17,511 nucleotides of DNA from assembly GCA_023417935.1 (NCBI GenBank), contig JAEZDY010000041.1:1-17511 (forward strand), in the 5' to 3' direction. Position 1 is the first letter of the stretch. Every line of letters starts with the position of its first letter. Positions 8,372-14,905 of this stretch are shown piece by piece. The position numbers and the translations under genes are program-made. The notes under the pieces are model-generated. The model did not search any database, was not told the origin of the DNA, and was given only the letters and a program-made list of their open reading frames with translations. The stretch is from Bacteroidota bacterium (GTDB lineage: Bacteria; Bacteroidota; Bacteroidia; Bacteroidales; Lentimicrobiaceae).

Positions 8372-9796
8372 ATGGACAGACTAACTTTTCTTAAAACTTC
8401 AGGTTTACTTCTTGGAAGTCTCGCACTGCCAAAATTTGGTAACACCATCAATTTTCTCTCTAAATATCCCTCGCGCAGGCCTTATCTGGAGAAAAGAAAT
8501 TTTACGAGTGCTGCTGTTGAACAGACTATAATCAAAACTAAGGAAGCAATCGGGAATCAGGAATTAGCCTGGCTTTTTGAGAACTGCTTTCCTAACACGC
8601 TCGATACGACTGTATTTTTCAAGATCAAGGATAATAAACCGGATACATTTATCATTACAGGTGACATTCACGCTATGTGGTTGCGTGATAGTTCCGCTCA
8701 GGTGTGGCCTTATTTACCGCTTATAAATGACGACGACCGGTTGAAACAACTGGTTAAAGGATTGATATACAGGCAAACAGAACTGATTCAGATTGACCCT
8801 TACGCGAATGCTTTTAATGACGGTCCTACGGGGGGACACTGGGAAAGTGATCATACCGACATGAAGCCTGAGCTGCATGAGCGCAAATGGGAGATCGATT
8901 CATTGTGCTACCCTGTCAGATTGGCCTATCATTACTATAAAATATCCGCTGATTCCAGTCCGTTTGATGAAAACTGGCTAAAAACGGCAAAGCTCATTGT
9001 AAAGACTTTCAAGGAACAGCAACGTAAAGATGACTCAGGGCCTTACCGGTTCATGCGCACAACTCCAAAAGCCACTGATACCTTACCCGGCGATGGATAT
9101 GGCAACCCTGTGAATCCGGTTGGCCTGATATGCTCCTCTTTCAGACCTTCGGACGATGCAACAATTTATCCTTTCCTGATACCTTCCAATTTCTTCGCCG
9201 TAACGACCCTTCACCAGTTGGCCGAGATATCATCGGACATCCTGAACAACACCAGCTTCGCAAAAGAATGTAAGGATCTGGCAAATGAAGTACAGTCGGC
9301 ACTTGATAAATACGCTTACGCGGAACATCCGGAATATGGAAAGATACTGGCTTTTGAAGCTGATGGCTTTGTGAATCAACTGTTTATGGACGATGCCAAT
9401 GTGCCCAGTCTGCTCTCACTCCCCTACCTTGGATGCATCGACAAGAATGATCCCGTGTATGTGAATACCCGGAAATTCATACTAAGTGAAGATAATCCTT
9501 GGTATTATAAGGGAACAGCCGCCGAGGGAATAGGCGGTCCGCACGTTGGCGTAAATATGATATGGCCGATGAGTATAACCATGCAGGCAATGACCTCTGA
9601 CAATGACGAGGAGATCACCAACTGCATAAAAACGCTGTTACGGACGCACGCAGATACCGGTTTTATGCATGAAACCTTCCACAAAGACGACCCCACGGTG
9701 TTCACCCGTTCATGGTTTGCCTGGGCCAATACCCTTTTTGGCGAGCTGATTCTGAAGGTTTACAATGAGAAGAGATACTTGCTCGCTAATATTTAG
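8372..9796 (+). CDS. GH125 exo-alpha-1,6-mannosidase
   Basis: A 474-residue protein of the GH125 family (formerly DUF1237), whose characterised members remove alpha-1,6-linked mannose from the non-reducing end. Family motifs: GDIHAMWLRDSSAQVWPY (97-114), NAFNDGPTGGHW (146-157), RKWEIDSLCYP (171-181), CSSFRPSDDATIYPFLIPSN (254-273), GTAAEGIGGPHVG (381-393) and GFMHETFHKDD (430-440). By analogy with studied members, Asp176 and Glu434 are the candidate acid and base. The N-terminus (MDRLTFLKTSGLLLGSLALP) resembles the FLK-hydrophobic part of a Tat signal but has only one arginine; there is no lipobox, so a soluble periplasmic enzyme is likely. The length is normal for the family. Paired with GH76 and GH92 it would finish mannan-backbone fragments to mannose. 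Confidence 0.95.
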   Translation: MDRLTFLKTSGLLLGSLALPKFGNTINFLSKYPSRRPYLEKRNFTSAAVEQTIIKTKEAIGNQELAWLFENCFPNTLDTTVFFKIKDNKPDTFIITGDIHAMWLRDSSAQVWPYLPLINDDDRLKQLVKGLIYRQTELIQIDPYANAFNDGPTGGHWESDHTDMKPELHERKWEIDSLCYPVRLAYHYYKISADSSPFDENWLKTAKLIVKTFKEQQRKDDSGPYRFMRTTPKATDTLPGDGYGNPVNPVGLICSSFRPSDDATIYPFLIPSNFFAVTTLHQLAEISSDILNNTSFAKECKDLANEVQSALDKYAYAEHPEYGKILAFEADGFVNQLFMDDANVPSLLSLPYLGCIDKNDPVYVNTRKFILSEDNPWYYKGTAAEGIGGPHVGVNMIWPMSITMQAMTSDNDEEITNCIKTLLRTHADTGFMHETFHKDDPTVFTRSWFAWANTLFGELILKVYNEKRYLLANI

Positions 9797-9815
9797 GACT
9801 AACATGAACTGAACC

Positions 9816-9975
9816 TTACCGGAACTAACTCTAACAAGATGTATTTCTCACAACAAGAAGTTGCCCTTACAAGAAGTAGTTTTACAAGAAGTAGTCTTAC
9901 AGGAAGTAATCTTAACAAGAAGTAACCTAACAAGAAGTAACCCTAACCAGGTGTAACACTTAGCAGGCGTATTCC
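9816..9975 (+). repeat. Decaying 15-16-bp tandem array between GH125 and GH76
   Basis: About ten degenerate units of ttacaagaagtagt(c/t) type fill most of the 252-base gap. The best units are 9867-9881, 9882-9896 and 9897-9911 (15 bp), then 9912-9927, 9928-9943, 9944-9959 and 9960-9975 (16 bp); three weaker ones lie at 9816-9866. Divergence increases outward from the centre, as in an ageing array. The minus-strand open frame over it (with TTSCK repeats) is a product of the repetition, not a gene. Past the array, 9976-10048 is AT-rich and holds a promoter-like tactttgt at 9986, one base short of TAnnTTTG spacing. Confidence 0.88.
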
Positions 9976-10048
9976 TGATAAATACTACTTTGTAATAGAA
10001 AATACAATTACTTGATAAATATGACCTTACAACAAACATCACACTAAT

Positions 10049-11248
10049 ATGATATTGGACAAACGTTTAATGCGGATAACCTTTTTGATTGCAGTTGTGA
10101 TGATCTTTACAAATTGCAAAAAAGAACCTGAAGAACTTTTGCCCGTAGTTGATCCTGTAATCATTGACTGGGACAAAAATGCAGGCGACTCATTTTCATC
10201 ACTGAAGGATTTGTACTGGAATGCTGAAAAGGGCATATTCTGGTCAGATAATTACAACGATACACAATTTAATTACTGGTGGCAGGCCCATGGGTTGGAT
10301 GCCATTGTTGATGCATCACTCAGGGTGAACGATGATCGCTACTTTGAAATGATCAGCGATTTTTATGATGGTATAAACGAAACAAACAACGGCTTCATCA
10401 ACCACTTTTATGACGATATGAGCTGGATGGCCCTGGCCTTTCTGAGAGCTCATGACCTTACCGGTGAAGCTAAATACCTTGCTTGTTCTGAACTACTTTG
10501 GGAAGATATCATTACCGGCTGGAATGAAACACACGGTGGCGGAATCTGCTGGAACAAAACTGACATTGATTACAAGAACACATGCTCAAATGCAACGGCA
10601 GCCATTTTGTCGTTCAGGCTTCATCGGGTTACAGGGGAAAATAAGTATTTGGTGATGGGTGAAAACATCATGGTGTGGCTTACCGGTACCCTGGTTGACC
10701 CGGAAACAGGAATTGTGTGGGATGGGATTGGCCGAAACGGCGGAAACCAGATAGATTATAACTGGCTTTTCACCTACAACCAGGGTGTTTACATTGGCGC
10801 CTGCGTTGAATACTATAACATCAGCAACAACTCCGAATGGCTGCAGAAGGCTGTAAAGACGGCCGATAGAGCTATAATACAATTATCATCCGCTTCACAG
10901 GTGCTAAAGTCGGAAGGAGATGGCGACGGTGGTTTGTTTAAAGGAGTCTTCATCCGTTATCTAAAACTTCTTGCTGATTCAACTTACGTTAACGAAGCCA
11001 CACAGAAACTTCTTGCTGTTTCACCTTACGTTGACGAAGCCACACAAAGCAAGTACAATGAGTTTATCACGAAAAATGCTGAAAGCGTATGGAAATATGG
11101 CAAAAGCACCACTTACCCCTATTTATTCAACCATGACTGGACACAAAAACCCGGCGGAGTTATTGACCTTTCAGTTGAATTAAGTGCTGTGTTCCTGCTT
11201 GAAGCAATTGCTGCCCTGGACAGTAAAAGCAACGGCTATCTGGATTAA
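10049..11248 (+). CDS. GH76 endo-alpha-1,6-mannanase lipoprotein
   Basis: A 399-residue GH76 enzyme, which cuts inside the alpha-1,6-mannan backbone. The adjacent catalytic aspartates typical of the family are seen at 122-123 in HFYDDMSWMALAFLRA. Other family features are NYWWQAHGLDAIVDA (75-89), GGGICWNKTDIDYKNTCSNA (163-182), FTYNQGVYIGA (241-251) and GGLFKGVFIRYL (294-305). The signal peptide ends IFTNC (Cys 23), and KKEPEE following it suggests export to the cell surface, the expected site for the endo-acting enzyme. Met8 at 10070 is an alternative start; 10049 gives the better charged n-region. Unusual: residues 306-319 and 320-333 are a 14-residue tandem duplication (KLLADSTYVNEATQ, KLLAVSPYVDEATQ), and the 3' end with its stop codon is copied downstream. 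Confidence 0.95.
   Translation: MILDKRLMRITFLIAVVMIFTNCKKEPEELLPVVDPVIIDWDKNAGDSFSSLKDLYWNAEKGIFWSDNYNDTQFNYWWQAHGLDAIVDASLRVNDDRYFEMISDFYDGINETNNGFINHFYDDMSWMALAFLRAHDLTGEAKYLACSELLWEDIITGWNETHGGGICWNKTDIDYKNTCSNATAAILSFRLHRVTGENKYLVMGENIMVWLTGTLVDPETGIVWDGIGRNGGNQIDYNWLFTYNQGVYIGACVEYYNISNNSEWLQKAVKTADRAIIQLSSASQVLKSEGDGDGGLFKGVFIRYLKLLADSTYVNEATQKLLAVSPYVDEATQSKYNEFITKNAESVWKYGKSTTYPYLFNHDWTQKPGGVIDLSVELSAVFLLEAIAALDSKSNGYLD
10964..11047 (+). repeat. In-frame 42-bp tandem duplication inside GH76
   Basis: Unit 1 (10964-11005) and unit 2 (11006-11047) are contiguous 42-bp repeats with four mismatches by eye. They keep the reading frame and add 14 residues after the GGLFKGVFIRYL motif, in a region between helices of the family's (alpha/alpha)6 barrel. 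The small divergence suggests an event younger than the neighbouring intergenic arrays. Confidence 0.93.
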
Positions 11249-11323
11249 CTTATCCAGTAAAAGCAAATGCTATCTGAATTAACTTATCCGGTAGAAACAA
11301 CTACTAATCTGGATTAACTGAAG
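11221..11323 (+). repeat. Three-copy 34-35-bp array copying the GH76 3' end
   Basis: Units lie at 11221-11254, 11255-11288 and about 11289-11323. Unit 1 begins inside GH76 and contains its last nine codons and stop TAA (11246-11248). Units 2 and 3 are diverged copies of the same stretch (cagtaaaagcaaatgctatc and a weaker third copy), each ending in an attaact segment. The array is therefore a repeated duplication of the gene's own terminus. Confidence 0.9.
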
Positions 11324-11394
11324 AAAGTACAATTTCCTAAACTGTTAATTTGGAGTGAATTACTAAACTTTACAAACTACTGAAAAATAATACT

Positions 11395-13680
11395 ATGAAA
11401 TTCCGGAAACTGATTCCTTTCCTCTTTATGTCCTTACTAATAGGGTGTTCACCAAAAGCAGTCAAGTATAAGTATATTGATCAGGTCAATCCACTATTTG
11501 GAACGGCCCCTATTACTGATCCGGCTGAGATAGGCTATACACCTCCCGAAGGCTGGAGAGTGTGGGCGGGACTGGTATTCCCGGGGTCATCCTTACCAAA
11601 TGCGATGGTGCAATTGAGTCCGGTAACAGCATTTGGCACAGGTGCAGGTTATCAATATGAGGATACCAAAATCCTCGGATTCACTCACACCTGCAAAGGC
11701 CACTGGAATCTTGGCAATATTGCGGTGTTGCCGGTTAACGGGCTGCCTGATAATAACAATATCGGATCAACGTTTTCACATGCCAATGAAACAGCTTCGC
11801 CGGGATATTACGCTGTGCTGCTTGAAGATGACTCCATCAATGTTGAACTGTCGAGCACCCTCAGGTGTGGTTTTCATAGTTATAAGTTCAATTCCCCCGA
11901 CAGTGCCATGGTGATCTTTGATCTTCGCAAGGCACACAACAGGGTCGACGAATCAGTGATGCACCTTAACAGCAGCAATCAGATCAAAGGATTCCAGCGT
12001 ACTGAAGAAACCACTGTATTCTTCTTTGCCGAGTTTGACCAGAATTTTACTGAAAGTTACAAAATTGAAAGTCCCCATGATTCGACGAGTACCCTTGTTA
12101 ATGCCGTGAATACAACAACTCACAGCTCAGGTTGGAAGTCCATATCCGGAAAGGAATCAATAAGTCCTGCACTTGCTCTGCAATTCGACCTTAAAGAAAA
12201 TCAGCAACTCAATCTGAAGGTTGGGATATCGTTTGTTAGCATGGACCAGGCTGAGAAAAACCTCCGTAAAGAGATTCCGGGTTGGGATTTCAATACAATT
12301 AAGACCAATGCAGAAGAAACCTGGGAATCTGTGCTTTCCAACGTACAGGCCGAAGGCGGAACTGACAAGGAGCGCATGATGTTCTACACATCTTTATACA
12401 GGGCGCATTTGTGGCCTTCACTGCGGAGTGACGTTGACGGACAGTTCACGGATGTGAATGGAAAGGTTTGCGTGGCAGATTATAACTACTATTCCTTGCC
12501 ATCGCTTTGGGATGAGTTCCGTAATAAACTTACGCTGATCAGCATTCTGGACCCTGACCTTACCGGCGATATTATTCAGTCGATGGTTGAAATGGGAAAC
12601 AAATCGGGCTACATGCCGGTGTTTTTCCATGGTGACCATGCTGCTCCGTATATCGCGGGTTCATACCTTCGTGGCATCAAAAATTTTGATGTTAAAAACG
12701 CGTATGAACTGTTGCTTAAAAACGCCAACGACCCCGCCGGTCCGAGGGAACACATCGGTGAATACATTGCCAAAGGATACATTTCTGATCCCGACATCAA
12801 AAATCCGCACGTTGAATCAAAAGGAAAGGCAGGCGTGGCGAAAACACTTGAATATGCGTACAATGATTACAGCATCAGCCAGTTAGCCCATCTGCTGGGA
12901 GATTCAGCAAATGCAAAACTGTTCAGGGAACGTTCTATGTACTATAAAAATGTTTTTGATCCTTCCATCAATTTTATGAGAGGAAGACTTGATAACGGCG
13001 ACTGGATATCGCCTTTTGATACTGAATATCCCTATTACGAGTACATGTTTCGCGAAGCCAATGCATGGCAGCAAACATTCTTTGTGCCCCATGATGTTGC
13101 CGGATTAATTGAACTCTTCGGAGGCAAGGAGCGCTTCGAATCAAAGCTAGATTCAATGTACATACTTCCATGGAATCCGCAGCATATAGCCAGAAATGTC
13201 GACTGTTTCATTGGCCAATACTGCCATGGCAACCAACCTGACCATCACGTGCCCTTTTTATATCACTTTTTAGGGAAACCGGAGAAATCGCAAAAGGTCA
13301 TCGACCAGATTCATACAATGTATGGCATTGGAATGGACGGACTTGCACTGCCCGGCATGGACGATACCGGCGAAATGTCGTCGTGGTACGTTTTCACCGC
13401 CATGGGCCTGTATCCCTTCTCCCCGTCGGATACAACCTATTTAGTGACTGCACCAATATTCACCAGCACAAAAATCAACCTGCCAAACGGCAAATCACTG
13501 GTAATCAACAAACGCGATGGAACAACTGCAGGTACCGGAACTGTAAATTCAATAAAAACCATTGAATTCAACGGCACAGATATCAATTCATATACCATTG
13601 GTCACAGCGGCTTTACCAATGGTGGGGTGCTTGATATCTATATGGAGTTCAATGGAGGTTCCTCACTTCGTTCGGAATGA
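11395..13680 (+). CDS. GH92 alpha-mannosidase lipoprotein
   Basis: A 761-residue GH92 enzyme; the family consists of calcium-dependent exo-alpha-mannosidases (alpha-1,2, -1,3, -1,4 or -1,6). Lipobox LLIGC (Cys 18) is followed by SPKAVKYKY without acidic residues, which suggests a periplasm-facing lipoprotein. Family motifs: GLVFPGSSLPNAMVQLSP (59-76), GHWNLGNIAVLPVNG (102-116), FHGDHAAPYIAGSYLRG (411-427), EANAWQQTFFVPHDVAGLI (554-572), HGNQPDHHVPFLYHFLGKP (611-629) and GMDDTGEMSSWYVFTAMGLY (654-673). By family analogy Glu554 is the candidate acid and Asp656/657 the candidate base. Linkage cannot be told from these residues. Odd: the last eight residues, GGSSLRSE, and the stop are encoded by an arm of the interspersed repeat at 13655-13686, so the native C-terminus seems to have been replaced or cut. 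Confidence 0.95.
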   Translation: MKFRKLIPFLFMSLLIGCSPKAVKYKYIDQVNPLFGTAPITDPAEIGYTPPEGWRVWAGLVFPGSSLPNAMVQLSPVTAFGTGAGYQYEDTKILGFTHTCKGHWNLGNIAVLPVNGLPDNNNIGSTFSHANETASPGYYAVLLEDDSINVELSSTLRCGFHSYKFNSPDSAMVIFDLRKAHNRVDESVMHLNSSNQIKGFQRTEETTVFFFAEFDQNFTESYKIESPHDSTSTLVNAVNTTTHSSGWKSISGKESISPALALQFDLKENQQLNLKVGISFVSMDQAEKNLRKEIPGWDFNTIKTNAEETWESVLSNVQAEGGTDKERMMFYTSLYRAHLWPSLRSDVDGQFTDVNGKVCVADYNYYSLPSLWDEFRNKLTLISILDPDLTGDIIQSMVEMGNKSGYMPVFFHGDHAAPYIAGSYLRGIKNFDVKNAYELLLKNANDPAGPREHIGEYIAKGYISDPDIKNPHVESKGKAGVAKTLEYAYNDYSISQLAHLLGDSANAKLFRERSMYYKNVFDPSINFMRGRLDNGDWISPFDTEYPYYEYMFREANAWQQTFFVPHDVAGLIELFGGKERFESKLDSMYILPWNPQHIARNVDCFIGQYCHGNQPDHHVPFLYHFLGKPEKSQKVIDQIHTMYGIGMDGLALPGMDDTGEMSSWYVFTAMGLYPFSPSDTTYLVTAPIFTSTKINLPNGKSLVINKRDGTTAGTGTVNSIKTIEFNGTDINSYTIGHSGFTNGGVLDIYMEFNGGSSLRSE

Positions 13681-13686
13681 CGATGC
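13655..13686 (+). repeat. Right arm of palindromic repeat, overlapping the GH92 3' end
   Basis: gaggttcctcacttcgttcg with the following gaatgacgatgc matches the right arms at 13759-13790 and 13975-14006. It lies inside the GH92 frame and supplies its stop TGA (13678-13680), taken from the aatgacg of the repeat. No left arm lies upstream, so this is a half-unit. Confidence 0.9.
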
Positions 13687-13704
13687 GCCCGAACGCCACC
13701 CCCC

Positions 13705-13790
13705 CGTCATTCCGACGATAGGAGGAATCTCCTGTTGGTAGGGCATCCCTAGGATTGTGAGGTTCCTCACTTCGTTCGGAATGACGATGC
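13705..13790. repeat. Complete palindromic repeat unit A
   Basis: The left arm (13705-13732) and right arm (13759-13786) are imperfect inverted repeats: cgtcattccga pairs with tcggaatgacg, and gaggaa with ttcctc. The loop contains an inner perfect stem, taggg cat cccta, at 13739-13751. The left arm equals those at 1, 79, 127 and 205. Confidence 0.9.
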
Positions 13791-13806
13791 ACCCGGTTGG
13801 TTATAA

Positions 13807-13847
13807 GGGGTTTTCAGCGGGTGGCTGCGCCACCCGCTGAAAACCCC
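13807..13847. other. Perfect 19-bp-stem hairpin between convergent genes
   Basis: ggggttttcagcgggtggc (13807-13825) and its exact reverse complement (13829-13847) are separated by only TGC. It sits between GH92 (+) and the DUF1801 gene (-), where a two-way terminator would be useful, but no T-run follows on either strand. It may equally be a mobile or structural palindrome. Its sequence is unrelated to the neighbouring cgtcattccg repeat. Confidence 0.9.
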
Positions 13848-13873
13848 ACCCCCCAAAAAGAACGGCACCCCCA

Positions 13874-13902
13874 CGTCATTCCGACGCCAGGAGGAATCTC
13901 CC
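13874..13902 (+). repeat. Left-arm half-unit of the palindromic repeat
   Basis: cgtcattccgacgccaggag followed by gaatctccc matches the left arm of unit A with two changes. It is not followed by a right arm before the next unit starts at 13921. Confidence 0.85.
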
Positions 13903-13920
13903 AAAACAAACGCCACCCCC

Positions 13921-14006
13921 CGCCATTCCGACGATAGGAGGAATCTCCTGTTGGTAAGTCATCACTAGGATTGTGAGGTTCCTCACTTCGTTCGGAATGA
14001 CGATGC
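13921..14006. repeat. Complete palindromic repeat unit B
   Basis: The left arm begins cgccattccgacgatagg (one T-to-C change) and the right arm is gaggttcctcacttcgttcg at 13975 onward, ending in gaatgacgatgc. The loop is related to that of unit A, but its inner stem is broken (taagtcatcacta). It ends 12 bases from the stop codon of the DUF1801 gene. Minus-strand frames here give RHSERSEE-type peptides, which are repeat artefacts. Confidence 0.9.
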
Positions 14007-14018
14007 ACCCGAAGAGTT

Positions 14019-14480
14019 TCACAGTGAGATACTAGCTCCCTTTTCATAAATCCCAATCCATTCCTCAACACTCATTTTCTGCATCAACTCCCCTATCAAC
14101 TGAAATGGAATATCTTCAGGCTTTTTGAAACGGATACAGCTTTTACCCATATCAAGTTTACGTTTACTGTGTTTGGGATATTCGGTTACAAACCATTCCA
14201 GCAATTCAGGCTTGGAATAAATCCCCATGTGATATAAATTGATGGAATTCTTTTGCGATGCAATTCCGGCGAATGGCAGCGGCTCGCTTGGCTTGCAATG
14301 GTATCCGCCAGGATATATTTCATGCGGAACAACGTACCCCAATCCGCCATAACTAATAGCTGCTTTGAAGCCTTTGGGCAAGTTTTGCAGAATCACCTCA
14401 TGTAGTTTGTTGAATGCCTCAGCCCTGTCGTCAGGAAGGCTGGTCAGAATTTCCTCTACAGTATTTCCGGTTGCTTTCAT
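14019..14480 (-). CDS. DUF1801 family protein
   Basis: A 153-residue cytoplasmic protein with no signal peptide or membrane segment. The sequence MKATGNTVEEILTSLPDDRA, then LHEVILQNLPKGFKAAISYG, the central FAGIASQKNSINLYHMGIY and the C-terminal LDMGKSCIRFKKPEDIPFQL are typical of DUF1801 (PF08818), a small alpha/beta family including YdhG-like proteins. Its biochemical role is not established, and none is assigned here. It is transcribed towards GH92, starts with ATG, and its stop TGA is 12 bases beyond the repeat cluster, so it is probably a separate unit, not part of the mannan locus. A near-consensus -7 element (CATATTTG on the minus strand, about 14563-14570) could be its promoter. Confidence 0.88.
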   Translation of the reverse strand: MKATGNTVEEILTSLPDDRAEAFNKLHEVILQNLPKGFKAAISYGGLGYVVPHEIYPGGYHCKPSEPLPFAGIASQKNSINLYHMGIYSKPELLEWFVTEYPKHSKRKLDMGKSCIRFKKPEDIPFQLIGELMQKMSVEEWIGIYEKGASISL

Positions 14481-14584
14481 GATGATTTCAATTAAATCGT
14501 TTGGTTTAGATCAAGCTTAACACCCACTAATGTCATCTCAACGATATCGGGTTTTTGCACTCCAAATATGCAACTTTTTCGCAC

Positions 14585-14622
14585 AAAAAAACCGCCGGTC
14601 CTTCCTGCGTTCGGAATGGCGG
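14585..14622 (-). terminator. Rho-independent-terminator-like hairpin on the minus strand
   Basis: Read on the minus strand, ccgcc pairs with ggcgg (14618-14622 with 14592-14596), an inner ttcc/ggaa stem forms in the loop, and seven T follow (A7 at 14585-14591 on +). The shape is that of an intrinsic terminator, yet no minus-strand gene lies upstream of it in the window. Its loop (cttcctgcgttcggaatg) resembles the right arm of the interspersed repeat, so it may be a modified repeat copy. Confidence 0.45.
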
Positions 14623-14817
14623 CGGCAAACTCACCACGGACTACACGGATAATCCCCTAACGCGACTCGGAAAGCGGCACAATAAGTTTGGTTAAATTCA
14701 GCTCTGTTGTGATGCTTAGCTCGCTGATTTTACTGTTAAACACTTAAATTGATCAAAGTGTTCGGTCTTATCGCTAACGGTCATCCCCCCTCTTCACACG
14801 AAGCTCACCGTCAGTTC

Positions 14818-14880
14818 CTTGAAGTGTAATCCGTCATTCCTGGAAGTGTAAACCGTCATTCCTGCGGCAAGAGGAATCTC
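14818..14880 (+). repeat. 22-bp tandem units fused to an interspersed-repeat half
   Basis: cttgaagtgtaatccgtcat (unit 1, 14818-14839) and ctggaagtgtaaaccgtcat (unit 2, 14840-14861) are contiguous 22-bp copies. A weaker third copy may lie just upstream (cgaagctcaccgtcagttc). Both units carry ccgtcattcc, the head of the interspersed repeat's left arm, and the second runs on into gcaagaggaatctc, the rest of a diverged left arm. Confidence 0.75.
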
Positions 14881-14905
14881 ACTGATGTTTTAGATGAAAC
14901 TTTTT

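Noticed and set aside
9848..10042. Minus-strand frame with TTSCK repeats
   Set aside because: It is the antisense reading of the 15-16-bp array, with no independent coding sign.
13814..14071. Minus-strand 85-codon frame with RHSERSEE
   Set aside because: It covers the palindromic repeats and the 19-bp hairpin. RHSERSEE is a typical spurious peptide from such repeats, and the frame overlaps the DUF1801 gene end.
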